Positions 47,881-56,935 of a stretch of 64,000 nucleotides of DNA are shown piece by piece (position 1 is the stretch's first letter; each line of letters starts with the position of its first letter). The notes below the pieces were generated by a model, which saw only the letters and a list, made by a program, of their open reading frames with translations, made no database searches and was not told the DNA's origin. Source of the stretch: Anthopleura xanthogrammica. Taxonomy: Eukaryota; Cnidaria; Anthozoa; Actiniaria; Actiniidae. Location of the stretch: positions 346,001 to 410,000 of the forward strand of contig OZ025206.1 of the NCBI GenBank assembly GCA_964019055.1, written 5' to 3'. Made by a program: the position numbers and the translations under genes.

Positions 47881-48990
47881 GGATAGACTCATAAAAGATT
47901 ATCTTGTAAATGATAGGCCTTGTAAGTGAGAGCCATATCTTACAGAACTCCTTGGGTTAATACTTCTTGCCCTCCTTAAATAAAGTCTATTGTATTGTAT
48001 AAGTGAATTCATTTCGCAATGACAAGTTCCAGATTAGCTTTTATATTATATATATTATTACATTTAGAAGTTATATTTGTCTAATGGATTGTTAAATACT
48101 AATTTTCGGCTTAGTTTCCATTTTGCATGAGTATAGATATCTATATATTTACTCCTGTATCTAAGGCTAAGTCACAGGTAACGAAAGAGCTTGGTTTTGT
48201 GTTTTCAAAGAATCTAGATTGACCAGGACAATTGGCTACATCATGGTTAAATGATAATAACATGTTACCTCACTGTAGTTGTGGCCGGCTTTAAGACACT
48301 CTGAAACAAATTACTGCGGTGATTATAGTGTAGTTATCATATTGACATAAACTCAGTAAAGGCTCATATATCCATGTGCTTACCTTCTGATATCATATCG
48401 TGCTTGCGCGAGACACTGAATACAACTGAATACACTGAACTCCTCACGTTCTCCCAGGGGGTCCTGAAGTGCTATACAATTCTGATTATCCTATACGCAT
48501 CTGGACGATAAGATTTGATATTTTTTGATCTATTTTGGTCTTCGATAGAGTATATGATATTAAGTGGAAGTCTTAATTGAGGTCAGGATTTTGGGTTTCA
48601 CCTTGGCCTTCCCTCCTGTTAGTCGATAAGAAATGGGAATAAAATGAAATGGAAAAGGATTCGAATGAACGTTTTGTTATTGTCAGTACTCTGTGGCCAT
48701 ATATGGAACGCCACTCTTCAATCTCATTTCACTAGTTCTATTTGATATCTACCTTATATAGGCCTTCTGCATGATGGCGTCGTTTTACTACCACTACCAA
48801 GATGATTCGCGAAATTTCTTTCTTATTCAAATTTGTATTTGCACATGAGAATAGTAAGACGGTTGGTGGTAATTACCTGAACAAAAGAAAGTGTGCTAGG
48901 GATTCTGTTAGTTGTAGTATAAAAGGAAGTTTACCTCTAGTTAATCTGTGCGACAGACACCTAATTATATCATTTGTCTTTCGAATTTTT
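47881..48990. other. Intergenic, nothing recognised
   Basis: AT-rich with no gene supported. Confidence 0.45.
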
Positions 48991-48991
48991 C

Positions 48992-49066
<75 letters not shown>

Positions 49067-49068
49067 TT
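48991..49068. repeat. (TTTA)n microsatellite
   Basis: About 19 TTTA units. The repeating Leu-Phe-Ile-Tyr frames are translations of it. Confidence 0.97.
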
Positions 49069-49724
49069 ATCACAACATGAAATACAATTTTAATTCAAAC
49101 ACCTTCGGCCTCCTTGAAGACCAGCCTTGACGAAGAAACTTAATAACAACGACAATTAATAAATATATCTCCCAAGAGACGATCTGCATGATTTTTTTCT
49201 AATTTCGATCATTTTCGGTCATCTACTACACATTCAGTTGCTTCTTCCGATACTTTTCGTTAAGCCGTTTTTAAGTAATTTTGGGTATAACATTACTTAT
49301 AGCTTTGTTGAGATCGTTAAGTAAGATATTTCTTACGTCCGCAAAAAAGTAAACAAGCACACAAAAAAGACAAAAATAGTACTTAAAGGCCTTTTTTTAA
49401 AATCAAACTTCAGGGTAATTGTAGAATGATATGATCTAAATGATTCTAGAGGCGCTTCTTGTATTGATAAGTGATATAAATACTGTGTACAGTCTAGAAA
49501 AAACTAATGAACTATCTGATAGCCGGCAAAATCAAAACAAACCACAGAACATAATGAAAAGAGTAATAGTACAGATAAAGATAATGTGTGTATGCTGTGA
49601 GAACATAGAGCCGGTGGCTTTCCTGAACACTTTCAATGAATCAATCACCTTGTTGAACTTTCAGGGATGATTTGTAATTCTAGGCAAATCCATGGCATTT
49701 TATCTCGTGTGGAAAGGGAAATAA
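49069..49724. other. Intergenic, nothing recognised
   Basis: No recognisable frame or repeat. Confidence 0.45.
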
Positions 49725-49799
49725 AGGGACCGGCACTTATATATCGCCTGGGGGGACATTTGTCCATGTACCCCAGGCGATAAATAATGGCCGATCCCT
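49725..49799. mobile_element. 75-bp hairpin MITE (AGGGAYCGGC ... GCCGATCCCT)
   Basis: Arms of 29 bp: AGGGACCGGC and TATCGCCTGGGG on the left, CCCCAGGCGATA and GGCCGATCCCT on the right, with a loop that itself contains GGACA-TT-TGTCC. The whole element can fold on itself. Confidence 0.75.
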
Positions 49800-49831
49800 A
49801 ACGATCCCTAACGATCCCTAACGATCCCTAA
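49793..49831. repeat. 10-bp tandem repeat GATCCCTAAC, 4 copies
   Basis: GATCCCTAAC repeats at the right end of the hairpin MITE, so the terminal motif of the element has been amplified. Each unit contains CCCTAA, one telomere-type hexamer. Confidence 0.9.
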
Positions 49832-49970
49832 GGAGGTTCAAAAATATAAAATTTCATTCTATTTCCTTTGGTTCTGGTGTTTCCTTCATGTATCAGGCGT
49901 ATAGCTTTGGGTCACCTTGCTTTTTTTCTCGCTAAAAAGTCCGAACGTATAAGAAGTATATAATAATGGA

Positions 49971-50204
49971 ACCAAAGTGAAGCTAGCCTCGGATTGGCAG
50001 CCTTGGATTCATATTCATTGAGATTCAAAATCATTTCCGGGGGAGGTCAAGCAGGTCATTGTATTAGAATCCTCTCTGTTCCACAACTGAACAGCTGCAA
50101 AATTACCAATAATAAATCTTATGTTAGACTTTCTCCTCTGCTTTCTATCTTTGATATTTTATGATCTAAGTAAAGTACACGGCTTATTCTCGACGATTCT
50201 ACTA

Positions 50205-50237
<33 letters not shown>

Positions 50238-50437
50238 TAATAATAAAACTTTATTCAATAGGATCCACTAGGTGGCTCTTTACCTATTCTACTGACTTTG
50301 TACTCAGCCGTCGGATTGGACTTGAATTACGACTCAGCTGAGCTGTAAAACAAGTCCAAACCGAGGCTGATTATAAAATTAGTATGAATATGAATATAAA
50401 TCCAAGGCTGGCAACCCGAGGCTAGCTTCACTTTGGT
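49971..50437. mobile_element. 467-bp MITE with TIRs of about 50 bp and a perfect 8-bp target-site duplication
   Basis: Begins ACCAAAGTGAAGCTAGCCTC and ends GAGGCTAGCTTCACTTTGGT; the arms continue through CAGCCTTGGATT. The flanks are ATAATGGA at both 49963-49970 and 50438-50445. An 8-bp duplication points to an hAT- or Mutator/P-type integrase. An (AAT)n run lies in the interior (50206-50246). No coding frame. Confidence 0.9.
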
Positions 50438-50445
50438 ATAATGGA

Positions 50446-50870
50446 TAGATACTAGGAGGCAGAGTTAATATCACGCAAAGAACAACACCCAAACTTCAAA
50501 ATTTACTCATATCCTAATGATTGTGACGTCACAATAGTCATTTAAGTTTTTTTGTTGTTCCTTGTAACTCAAAACACTGGCTGCTATGAAGAAACTTATT
50601 GGCCATAATTTTGAGCCATGGGTGAAAAAGTGATGCTTTCCATATGTAATTTATCTGTATCAGTGAAGTTTTGTATATTTAATGATTATATTGGACGTCA
50701 CAGTCATTAGCATATGACGAGAATAAATCTTCATATCATCAAGACGCACCACTCAAACCATATATATAAATCACTGAACAGCTCACCTAATGTAGAATCT
50801 ATACTGAGAATATGGTCAGATGTTTAACTGAAGAAAAAAAACGTATACAGTAGATTCTGGTCGGTATGGA
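50446..50870. other. Intergenic spacer before the 70-bp satellite
   Basis: Contains a 16-bp perfect palindrome ATTGTGACGTCACAAT at 50520-50535 with a central CRE octamer. No gene. Confidence 0.5.
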
Positions 50871-52405
50871 TTATACTTCCATTCCTCAGTCACTGATTGG
50901 CTGACTATTGGTCTACAGTTTCATTTCGAGTCAGTATTGAATATACTTCCATTCCTTAGTCGCTGATTGGCTGATTCTTGGTCAACAGTTTCATTTCGAG
51001 CCAGTATTGAATATACTTCCATTCCTCAGTCGCTGATTGGCTGACTATTGGTCAACAGTTTCATTTCGAGTCAGTATTGAATATACTTCCATTCCTCAGT
51101 CGCTGATTGGCTGACTATTGGTCAACAGTTTCATTTCGAGTCAGTATTGAATATACTTCCATTCCTCAGTCGCTGATTGGCTGATTCTTGGTCAACAGGT
51201 TCATTTCGAGTCAGTATTGAATATACTTCCATTCCTTAGTCGCTGATTGGCTGACTATTGGTCAACAGTTTTATTTCGAGTCAGTATTGAATATACTTCC
51301 ATTCCTCAGTCGCTGATTGGCTGACTATTGGTCAACAGTTTCATTTCGAGTCAGTATTGAATATACTTCCATTCCTCAGTCGCTGATTGGCTGATTCTTG
51401 GTCAACAGTTTTATTTCGAGTCAGTATTGAATATACTTCCATTCCTTAGTCGCTGATTGGCTGACTATTGGTCAACAGTTTTATTTCGAGTCAGTATTGA
51501 ATATACTTCCATTCCTTAGTCGCTGATTGGCTGACTATTGGTCAACAGTTTCATTTCGAGTCAGTATTGAATATACTTCCATTCCTCAGTCGCTGATTGG
51601 CTGATTCTTGGTCAACAGGTTCATTTCGAGTCAGTATTGAATATACTTCCATTCCTCAGTCGCTGATTGGCTGACTATTGGTCAACAGTTTTATTTCGAG
51701 TCAGTATTGAATATACTTCCATTCCTCAGTCGCTGATTGGCTGATTCTTGGTCAACAGGTTCATTTCGAGCCAGTATTGAATATACTTCCATTCCTCAGT
51801 CGCTGATTGGCTGACTATTGGTCAACAGGTTCATTTCGAGTCAGTATTGAATATACTTCCATTCCTTAGTCGCTGATAGGCTGACTATTGGTCAACAGTT
51901 TCATTTCGAGTCAGTATTGAATATACTTCCATTCCTTAGTCGCTGATTGGCTGATTCTTGGTCAACAGGTTCATTTCGAGTCAGTATTGAATATACTTCC
52001 ATTCCTCAGTCGCTGATTGGCTGACTATTGGTCAACAGGTTCATTTCGAGTCAGTATTGAATATACTTCCATTCCTTAGTCGCTGATAGGCTGACTATTG
52101 GTCAACAGTTTCATTTCGAGTCAGTATTGAATATACTTCCATTCCTTAGTCGCTGATTGGCTGATTCTTGGTCAACAGGTTCATTTCGAGTCAGTATTGA
52201 ATATACTTCCATTCCTCAGTCGCTGATTGGCTGATTCTTGGTCAACAGTTTCATTTCGAGTCAGTATTGAATATACTTCCATTCCTCAGTCGCTGATTGG
52301 CTGATTCTTGGTCAACAGGTTCATTTCGAGTCTGTATCAATATACTTCCATTCCTCAGTCACTGATTGGCTGATTCTTGGTCAACAGGTTCGAGTCTGTA
52401 TCAAT
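50871..52405. repeat. 70-bp satellite, about 22 copies, with paired CCAAT boxes
   Basis: Exact 70-bp period from 50871; the last two units are slightly shortened. Each unit reads ATACTTCCATTCC(T/C)(T)AG, then CGCTGATTGGCTGA, then CTATTGGTCAACAG or TTCTTGGTCAACAG, then TTCATTTCGAG. About 12 units carry ATTGG twice, 11 bp apart (two inverted CCAAT boxes one helical turn apart). About 10 have TTCTTGG, so one box. Units 14-16 and 17-19 carry the same series of variants, showing a recent 210-bp duplication. Units 6, 8, 9 and 12 contain TTTATT (AATAAA on the minus strand). The array ends 14 bp from the receptor 3 stop codon. Confidence 0.97.
51690..51695 (-). terminator. Nearest AATAAA to receptor 3, within a satellite unit
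   Basis: The TTTATT variant of the 70-bp unit puts AATAAA on the minus strand 724 nt past the receptor 3 stop codon. No closer canonical hexamer was seen. Confidence 0.3.
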
Positions 52406-52418
52406 ATACTTACATATC

Positions 52419-53459
52419 TTAGATGCTTGATCGCTGATGTTCCTTTTTCTGCCGTTTTTTCATCGTACTTGTTGATTTGTCGCTGAAAAGTTTCTTTAAT
52501 CCTTCACGATAGACTTTCAGAAAAGCGAAGTATATACAAGGATTAACAGCAGAGTTTAAGTATCCAAGGTACTGTAAAGCAAAGATAGTAGTATTCACGA
52601 CAGAGAGCCTGCTAGAGGGATATTTCCAACGCCAGATATAATTGATTGTGAGTAAGAAGCAGAAGAATGGACCCCAAAGGATCAGAAATGCAATTACTGT
52701 TGTGGCGGAAAGGTAGAAGATTTTCTTGTTTCTACGAGCCCGAGAGCAAAGATGTCGCTTGTTAAGCGAATTGGCAACAGTTTTTGAGTTTTGGACCAGT
52801 TTTTTCAACATGATTGCATATAATACAGTAATGGTTAAAAGAGGAATGAAAAATATTGCCATAATAATGATAGAAATAAACAGTATCCGTGCTGGGATGT
52901 CGTCAATAGCTGGAGTCCACGTATTAAAGCATTCAACTAATCCATTGGTGTTAACAGTGATGCGAAATGTGTAAAAGTATGGAGAGAAGAGTGCCATCGA
53001 TGAAATCCAAGTAAGCACGATCAATACAATCTGAATCTTTCGGCTCCATAGTTTTAACAATGAGGGGAAAACAATCGCGATAAACCTGTTGACAGCAATG
53101 ATGACCAGACTAAAAACCGAAACAGCTGGTGAAATATCGATGAAAAAATAACACAGCTTGCACAGGGCTTCACCAAGAGGGCCGTCCACTAACCATTCCC
53201 TGTAGTTTCCTCTAGATGACTGAACAATGTTCAAGGGAAGCGCAAGTAAGGGAACGAACAAGTCAGACACAGCCATATTCACAATCATTCCATTGAATAT
53301 AGTTTTCATGTTATTATTCCAAAAGACAACAGCGATGACCAGAATGTTACCAATAAAAGACCAAACAAGCAGCATAGAGTACAGGACAACTTTTGTAAGG
53401 TCAACCGTCCGCTCAACTTGAGGAATCGTCGAGTTGGTAAGAGTGGATTGGTTATCCAT
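52419..53459 (-). CDS. Class A (rhodopsin-like) G protein-coupled receptor, neuropeptide-receptor-like, copy 3
   Basis: Encodes 346 aa from the ATG at 53459. An in-frame GTG at 53465 precedes it and is not used. Seven hydrophobic segments: TM1 about 24-47 (N38), TM2 57-80 (D66), TM3 97-123, TM4 144-165, TM5 191-217, TM6 247-271, TM7 288-312. The disulfide pair is C100 and C177. DRY is N124-R125-F126, CWxP is LWGP (W262, P264), and NPxxY is intact (N306-P-C-I-Y310). The tail is short and Lys/Ser-rich (about 25 aa). It is closest in sequence to receptor 4 over TM6-TM7 (shared IWRW and NPCIYFAFLK.YREGLK), but its TM2-TM4 region has a tract almost identical to receptor 2 in DNA. The stop codon lies 14 bp from the 70-bp satellite, so the 3'UTR must enter it. 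Ligand unknown. Confidence 0.96.
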   Translation of the reverse strand: MDNQSTLTNSTIPQVERTVDLTKVVLYSMLLVWSFIGNILVIAVVFWNNNMKTIFNGMIVNMAVSDLFVPLLALPLNIVQSSRGNYREWLVDGPLGEALCKLCYFFIDISPAVSVFSLVIIAVNRFIAIVFPSLLKLWSRKIQIVLIVLTWISSMALFSPYFYTFRITVNTNGLVECFNTWTPAIDDIPARILFISIIIMAIFFIPLLTITVLYAIMLKKLVQNSKTVANSLNKRHLCSRARRNKKIFYLSATTVIAFLILWGPFFCFLLTINYIWRWKYPSSRLSVVNTTIFALQYLGYLNSAVNPCIYFAFLKVYREGLKKLFSDKSTSTMKKRQKKEHQRSSI

Positions 53460-53468
53460 TATCACTGG

Positions 53469-53470
53469 CT
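53469..53470 (-). promoter_or_regulatory. Predicted 3' splice site (AG) just upstream of receptor 3
   Basis: On the minus strand ACTCTCATTCTTTTCCTTGATAG ends at 53469, leaving 9 nt before the ATG. Confidence 0.65.
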
Positions 53471-53663
53471 ATCAAGGAAAAGAATGAGAGTAAAATATAA
53501 ATATAAGGAATCAATAAAGAAAAAATTAAAAACTAGTGAAGACAACAAAAATGCAATTACATGCATTTTTTTTTTAAGCACTAAATAATTTAATGAATAT
53601 GCGCACCTTAGAGCGGGTTTTTGGCGACCGAACGAAAGGAGGACCAAACTAGCAACCTTGCAG

Positions 53664-53813
53664 CAGGGGCAGATCCTGGGGTAGGGTGCAGGGGGTGCGC
53701 ACCCCCCTCGGAACAGCTTTGTCCCCCTTTTTGATGTTTTCTTTCTTTGATTCTGAGGACTGCACCCCCTGGGCTGACTTTGTGGCCTGAACAAAATCCT
53801 GGATCCGCCCCTG
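53664..53813. mobile_element. hAT-like MITE, 150 bp, CAGGGGC TIR family
   Basis: Left end CAGGGGCAGATCCTGGGG, right end CCTGGATCCGCCCCTG. The flanks CCTTGCAG and CCTTGACC share CCTTG, a partial target-site duplication. The minus- and plus-strand frames across it are not genes. It lies about 200 bp upstream of receptor 3, in its predicted 5' intron. Confidence 0.72.
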
Positions 53814-54335
53814 CCTTGACCGTCAGTTTCATAGTTACTATATTTAATAATATACATGAAAAAAATACTCAATTTGATTGGCTTAGAGCAGTGCAGTTCA
53901 AGTGTAACACAGTGCAAAGAAGTGTAACACAGTGCAAATTACATTTTCCGAAAACGGTCTTGAAACCAAACTTTTTTTGATTCTGCTGTTGATAACATTA
54001 TTAAGCATCAGGACTATGCATGCATTTTCCGATCGCGAAGGAACAAGTTCCGTGCAAAATTTAATGGTTAACGTGTATGGTTTTTCAATAAAAATTCGTA
54101 TTTTATTCAGCGGTTTTTGTGCGCGCGCTCATCGTGGGCTTAAATCGAGCGTTCAAAAGTAGGCAGTCACCTTAAGGAATAAATTATAATAATAATAATA
54201 ATAATATGATCTAAATACAAGACTTCTCCTGACTGTTTTTCTTTTGCCGACGTAGAAATGAAATAATAATAATAATGAAGAGTTGGACTTCGTAAATGTT
54301 TCAAAACGCCACGAATAAAAAAAAACAAACCTTAG
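53814..54335. other. Intron/intergenic, nothing recognised
   Basis: Contains a duplicated AAGTGTAACACAGTGCAAA phrase at 53899-53937 and a short (AAT)n at 54187-54206. Confidence 0.45.
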
Positions 54336-54571
54336 AGCCATTCTCAGACACACGCGCACTGTTGCGATTTTTTCTGTCGCGACAAAGTAGGGTTTGGTGG
54401 ACGTCAATCAAAGCGTTTCCATGACATTCCATACACATATGCCTTTTTAGCTTTGTGTTTTCTGACAGTGCTATGGCAACATTTTGATTGACGTCCACCA
54501 AAAACCAACTTGTCGCGACAGAAAAATTCGCAAGAAAATTCGCAAGAGTGCGCGTGTGTCTGAGAATGGCT
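54336..54571. mobile_element. 236-bp MITE with TIRs of about 75 bp
   Basis: The left end AGCCATTCTCAGACACACGC continues to TTTCTGTCGCGACAAAGT and TTTGGTGGACGTCAATCAAA; the right side is the reverse complement (54491-54571) with small indels. No coding capacity. Confidence 0.85.
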
Positions 54572-54925
54572 GTAATATCTCACACATACTGGAAAAAGGA
54601 AAACAAAAAAAGCATGTAGACAAATGGAATGGCTATTTTACAACTTGTTAGAATATATGAATTTAACAAGGATATTTTATTCAGTTCTACATTACACCGA
54701 GTTTTTTTAAAGATTTAGTTAAAGCTGCTACTTACTTTACTTGAAATATGACACCAGATATTTTGTGTTCAAGATTATATCACAAGAAAAACCACTTCAT
54801 TTTGAAAAGATAAAACAAACAATAAATAAAAGGGACAATTCTGAAATTTTAGATATTTCAATAAATTTTGGTCAGTAGTATTCGTTTTGAACGCTTGACT
54901 GACAAAAAAAATGTACCTTTAATTC

Positions 54926-55225
54926 AAATGATGATTTTAAGTTTAGAAGTAAAGAAGAAAACTGGCTTACCAGTAATGAAGCGATTGTTTCTCAGCGGCA
55001 GGATGTTTTCAATTTTTCATTGCTTTGTTTCATCTCTTTCTTGCTAAACCAAAAAGTAAAACAAAACAACGTATCTTCAGATGATGACTTTTTGTAAGGA
55101 AGAAGAAAGCTGGCTTACCAGTAATGAAGCAGTTGTTTCTCAGCGGCAGAATGTTCTTTAAGATTTTGTCATTGCTTTTAGTATAAGAGTTATTTCATTT
55201 CTTTCTTTAATTATCAAAAATTCAA
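54926..55225 (-). repeat. Tandem duplication of about 148 bp containing a splice-donor consensus; candidate duplicated 5' exon
   Basis: The segment around CTGGCTTACCAGTAATGAAG at 54962 recurs at 55110, followed in both by TTGTTTCTCAGCGGCAG. On the minus strand each copy reads CTTCATTACTG|GTAAGCCAG, a good 5' splice site. Both lie about 1.5 kb upstream of receptor 3 on the same strand, so they could be alternative non-coding first exons. The duplication is seen directly; exon status is inference. Confidence 0.5.
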
Positions 55226-55312
55226 TTAATCATTAATATGAAGTTAAGTGTTGTTGATTGAACCAATCAAGGCATAATATGCTTGCGACCCTATTACTAC
55301 GTTCCTCAGTTG

Positions 55313-55428
55313 AGCTTGGAACGACCAAAGTTTTACATGATTCAATGCTTTTGACGTTGCCCCTGACAACATGCATTTTTCAACGACAAAACTTCGTGAC
55401 AAAACTTTGGTCGTTCCGATCCAAGCTC
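55313..55428. repeat. Inverted repeat with arms of about 23-27 bp
   Basis: GAGCTTGGAACGACCAAAG at 55313 and CTTTGGTCGTTCCGATCCAA followed by GCTC at 55405-55428. Likely MITE remnant; the 75-codon frame across it is not recognised. Confidence 0.65.
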
Positions 55429-56251
55429 TGGCTGACTAATGTCAGTGAGTATGAATTAACGTACGAACAACTGCCAGTACAATAGTGAATTGAGACTGAG
55501 ACAATTGCTCTAGACAGAGGGCGTTGTTGATCATGAATGGGTTTGCTGTTCATTCTGTTGTTTAAGCTTAGAGGAAAAGTAAAGGAGCCGTGCAGCCTCT
55601 CAAAACTGCGTCCATTTTCGGAGAAACAGTCATGCTAATTTTATTATTTTTATTCGAGCGCAATTCTGCCCTCCATATAATCGAATTATTCCAAGCACTC
55701 CTCTTCTCAGCAGAAAAATACAAAATATGGAGCAATCAAATACAAAATTAATTTAAGACTTTCGCGCTGTAACTTCGACTTCTTCCTAATCTGCGCATAG
55801 TAATATTTCTTTTCGTGGAGGGAAAAGTCGCGTGATAAACCAGAGACAGTCCGGACAGGGTTTACTAGTTACCCGAATTTAACTTTGAGTCTTCGAAGCT
55901 TTTACGATTTGATAACGAAGCAAAATACTTAATTTCTGATATTTTCATTAAAATCAGACTGACTCATGAACCGACTAGTATCTTAGAGTTTTTTTTTTTT
56001 TGCTTCATACAAATTATATTGACACAATGATTGCTCTAATAAATAATGATAAATAATAATAATAATTAAAAAACTCATGAATATTTAATGAGGAGAGCAC
56101 AATAGAATCATCGACCATGGAGGAGGTTTTAAATCTGATAAAATATCATCCTCATTTCCATAAACTTTAACTAGGATTTTCTCTGCCAAACTTGGTTGAT
56201 TCGTAAAAAATTCAGTAGAACATGTGAATATACACCTAGAAGTTTTCTAAG
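55429..56251. other. Intergenic, nothing recognised
   Basis: No gene supported; one T13 run near 55990. Confidence 0.45.
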
Positions 56252-56360
56252 CTGTTTAATAAATTCGCAGATCGTGTTTTATTGGGTCTAAAACCACTCG
56301 GCTTCGCCTCGCGTTTTAAACCCAATAAAACACTGAGTCTCCTGCTCGTATATTAAACAG
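56252..56360. repeat. Nested hairpin element, 109 bp
   Basis: Outer arms CTGTTTAATA/TATTAAACAG and inner arms GTGTTTTATTGGGT/ACCCAATAAAACAC, with a CGGCTTCGCCTCG centre. It folds into a long imperfect hairpin and resembles a small MITE. Confidence 0.75.
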
Positions 56361-56526
56361 TACATAACCAGTTTCTTGTTTATTCATTGATTGCAGTCAG
56401 GATTCTTGCATAATATTAGAAATGTTTTCGTCTCTGACTTAAAATACGAATTTATACGGAAGTTTCTTGGCTTTAGTTTCTTGCTCATAGCTGCAGTGTA
56501 TATAATTATTCCTGATCTTTTTTTAT

Positions 56527-56745
56527 GGGTAGCATGGGTGGCTTTTGCTGCTAACGCGTCGTCTTTCACCACTGTGGTTTCAAAGGCTCGGGTCACTGGT
56601 TGGAGCCCTGCGGTCGCCGTATGTGAATTGAGTTTGTTTGATGTGTTGTTCTCTCCTGTGCTACGAGGGTTTTCTCCGGGTACTCTGGTTTCCTCCCTCC
56701 GTAAAAATCAACATGTGAGTGAGCGGTTATGTGTGTAGAATACTG
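56527..56745 (+). mobile_element. tRNA-derived SINE, plus strand
   Basis: The head has a GGTGGC / GTTGGAGCCC tRNA-like region with a decayed B box. The body TTCTCTCCTGTGCTACGAGG, then TTTTCTCCGGGTACTC and GGTTTCCTCCCTCCGTAAAA, matches the minus-strand SINE at 40083-40262. The frames of 115 and 86 codons here are SINE translations. Confidence 0.72.
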
Positions 56746-56760
56746 AATGTAGTTGTAGTA

Positions 56761-56935
56761 CAGGGGCGGATCCAGGGAGGGGCAAAGGGGGCCTGTAGGC
56801 CCCTTCAGCTAAAAATATTGAAGTGGAACAGAATTCTCATTTTTAAATATCTTTCAACGTTCTGCAGTGTCATTCGCAGCATTTACTCAAGCCCCTCCTT
56901 ATATATTTGGCTGGATCCGTCCCTGCGGTGTGTGA
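56761..56935. mobile_element. hAT-like MITE, 175 bp, CAGGGGC TIR family
   Basis: Left end CAGGGGCGGATCCAGGGAGG, right end GGCTGGATCCGTCCCTG. Inserted directly after the SINE. The flanks do not show a clear target-site duplication. Confidence 0.75.

Noticed and set aside
49786..49831. Interstitial telomere
   Set aside because: CCCTAA occurs only once per 10-bp unit, separated by CGAT, and the repeat grows out of a MITE end; it is not a tandem TTAGGG tract.
50871..52405. CRISPR-like or coding repeat array
   Set aside because: A 70-bp continuous period with no spacers and stops in the frames; a satellite.
53462..53917. 151-codon minus-strand frame upstream of receptor 3
   Set aside because: Runs through a MITE and the predicted acceptor into receptor 3's leader; the conserved acceptor argues it is intron.
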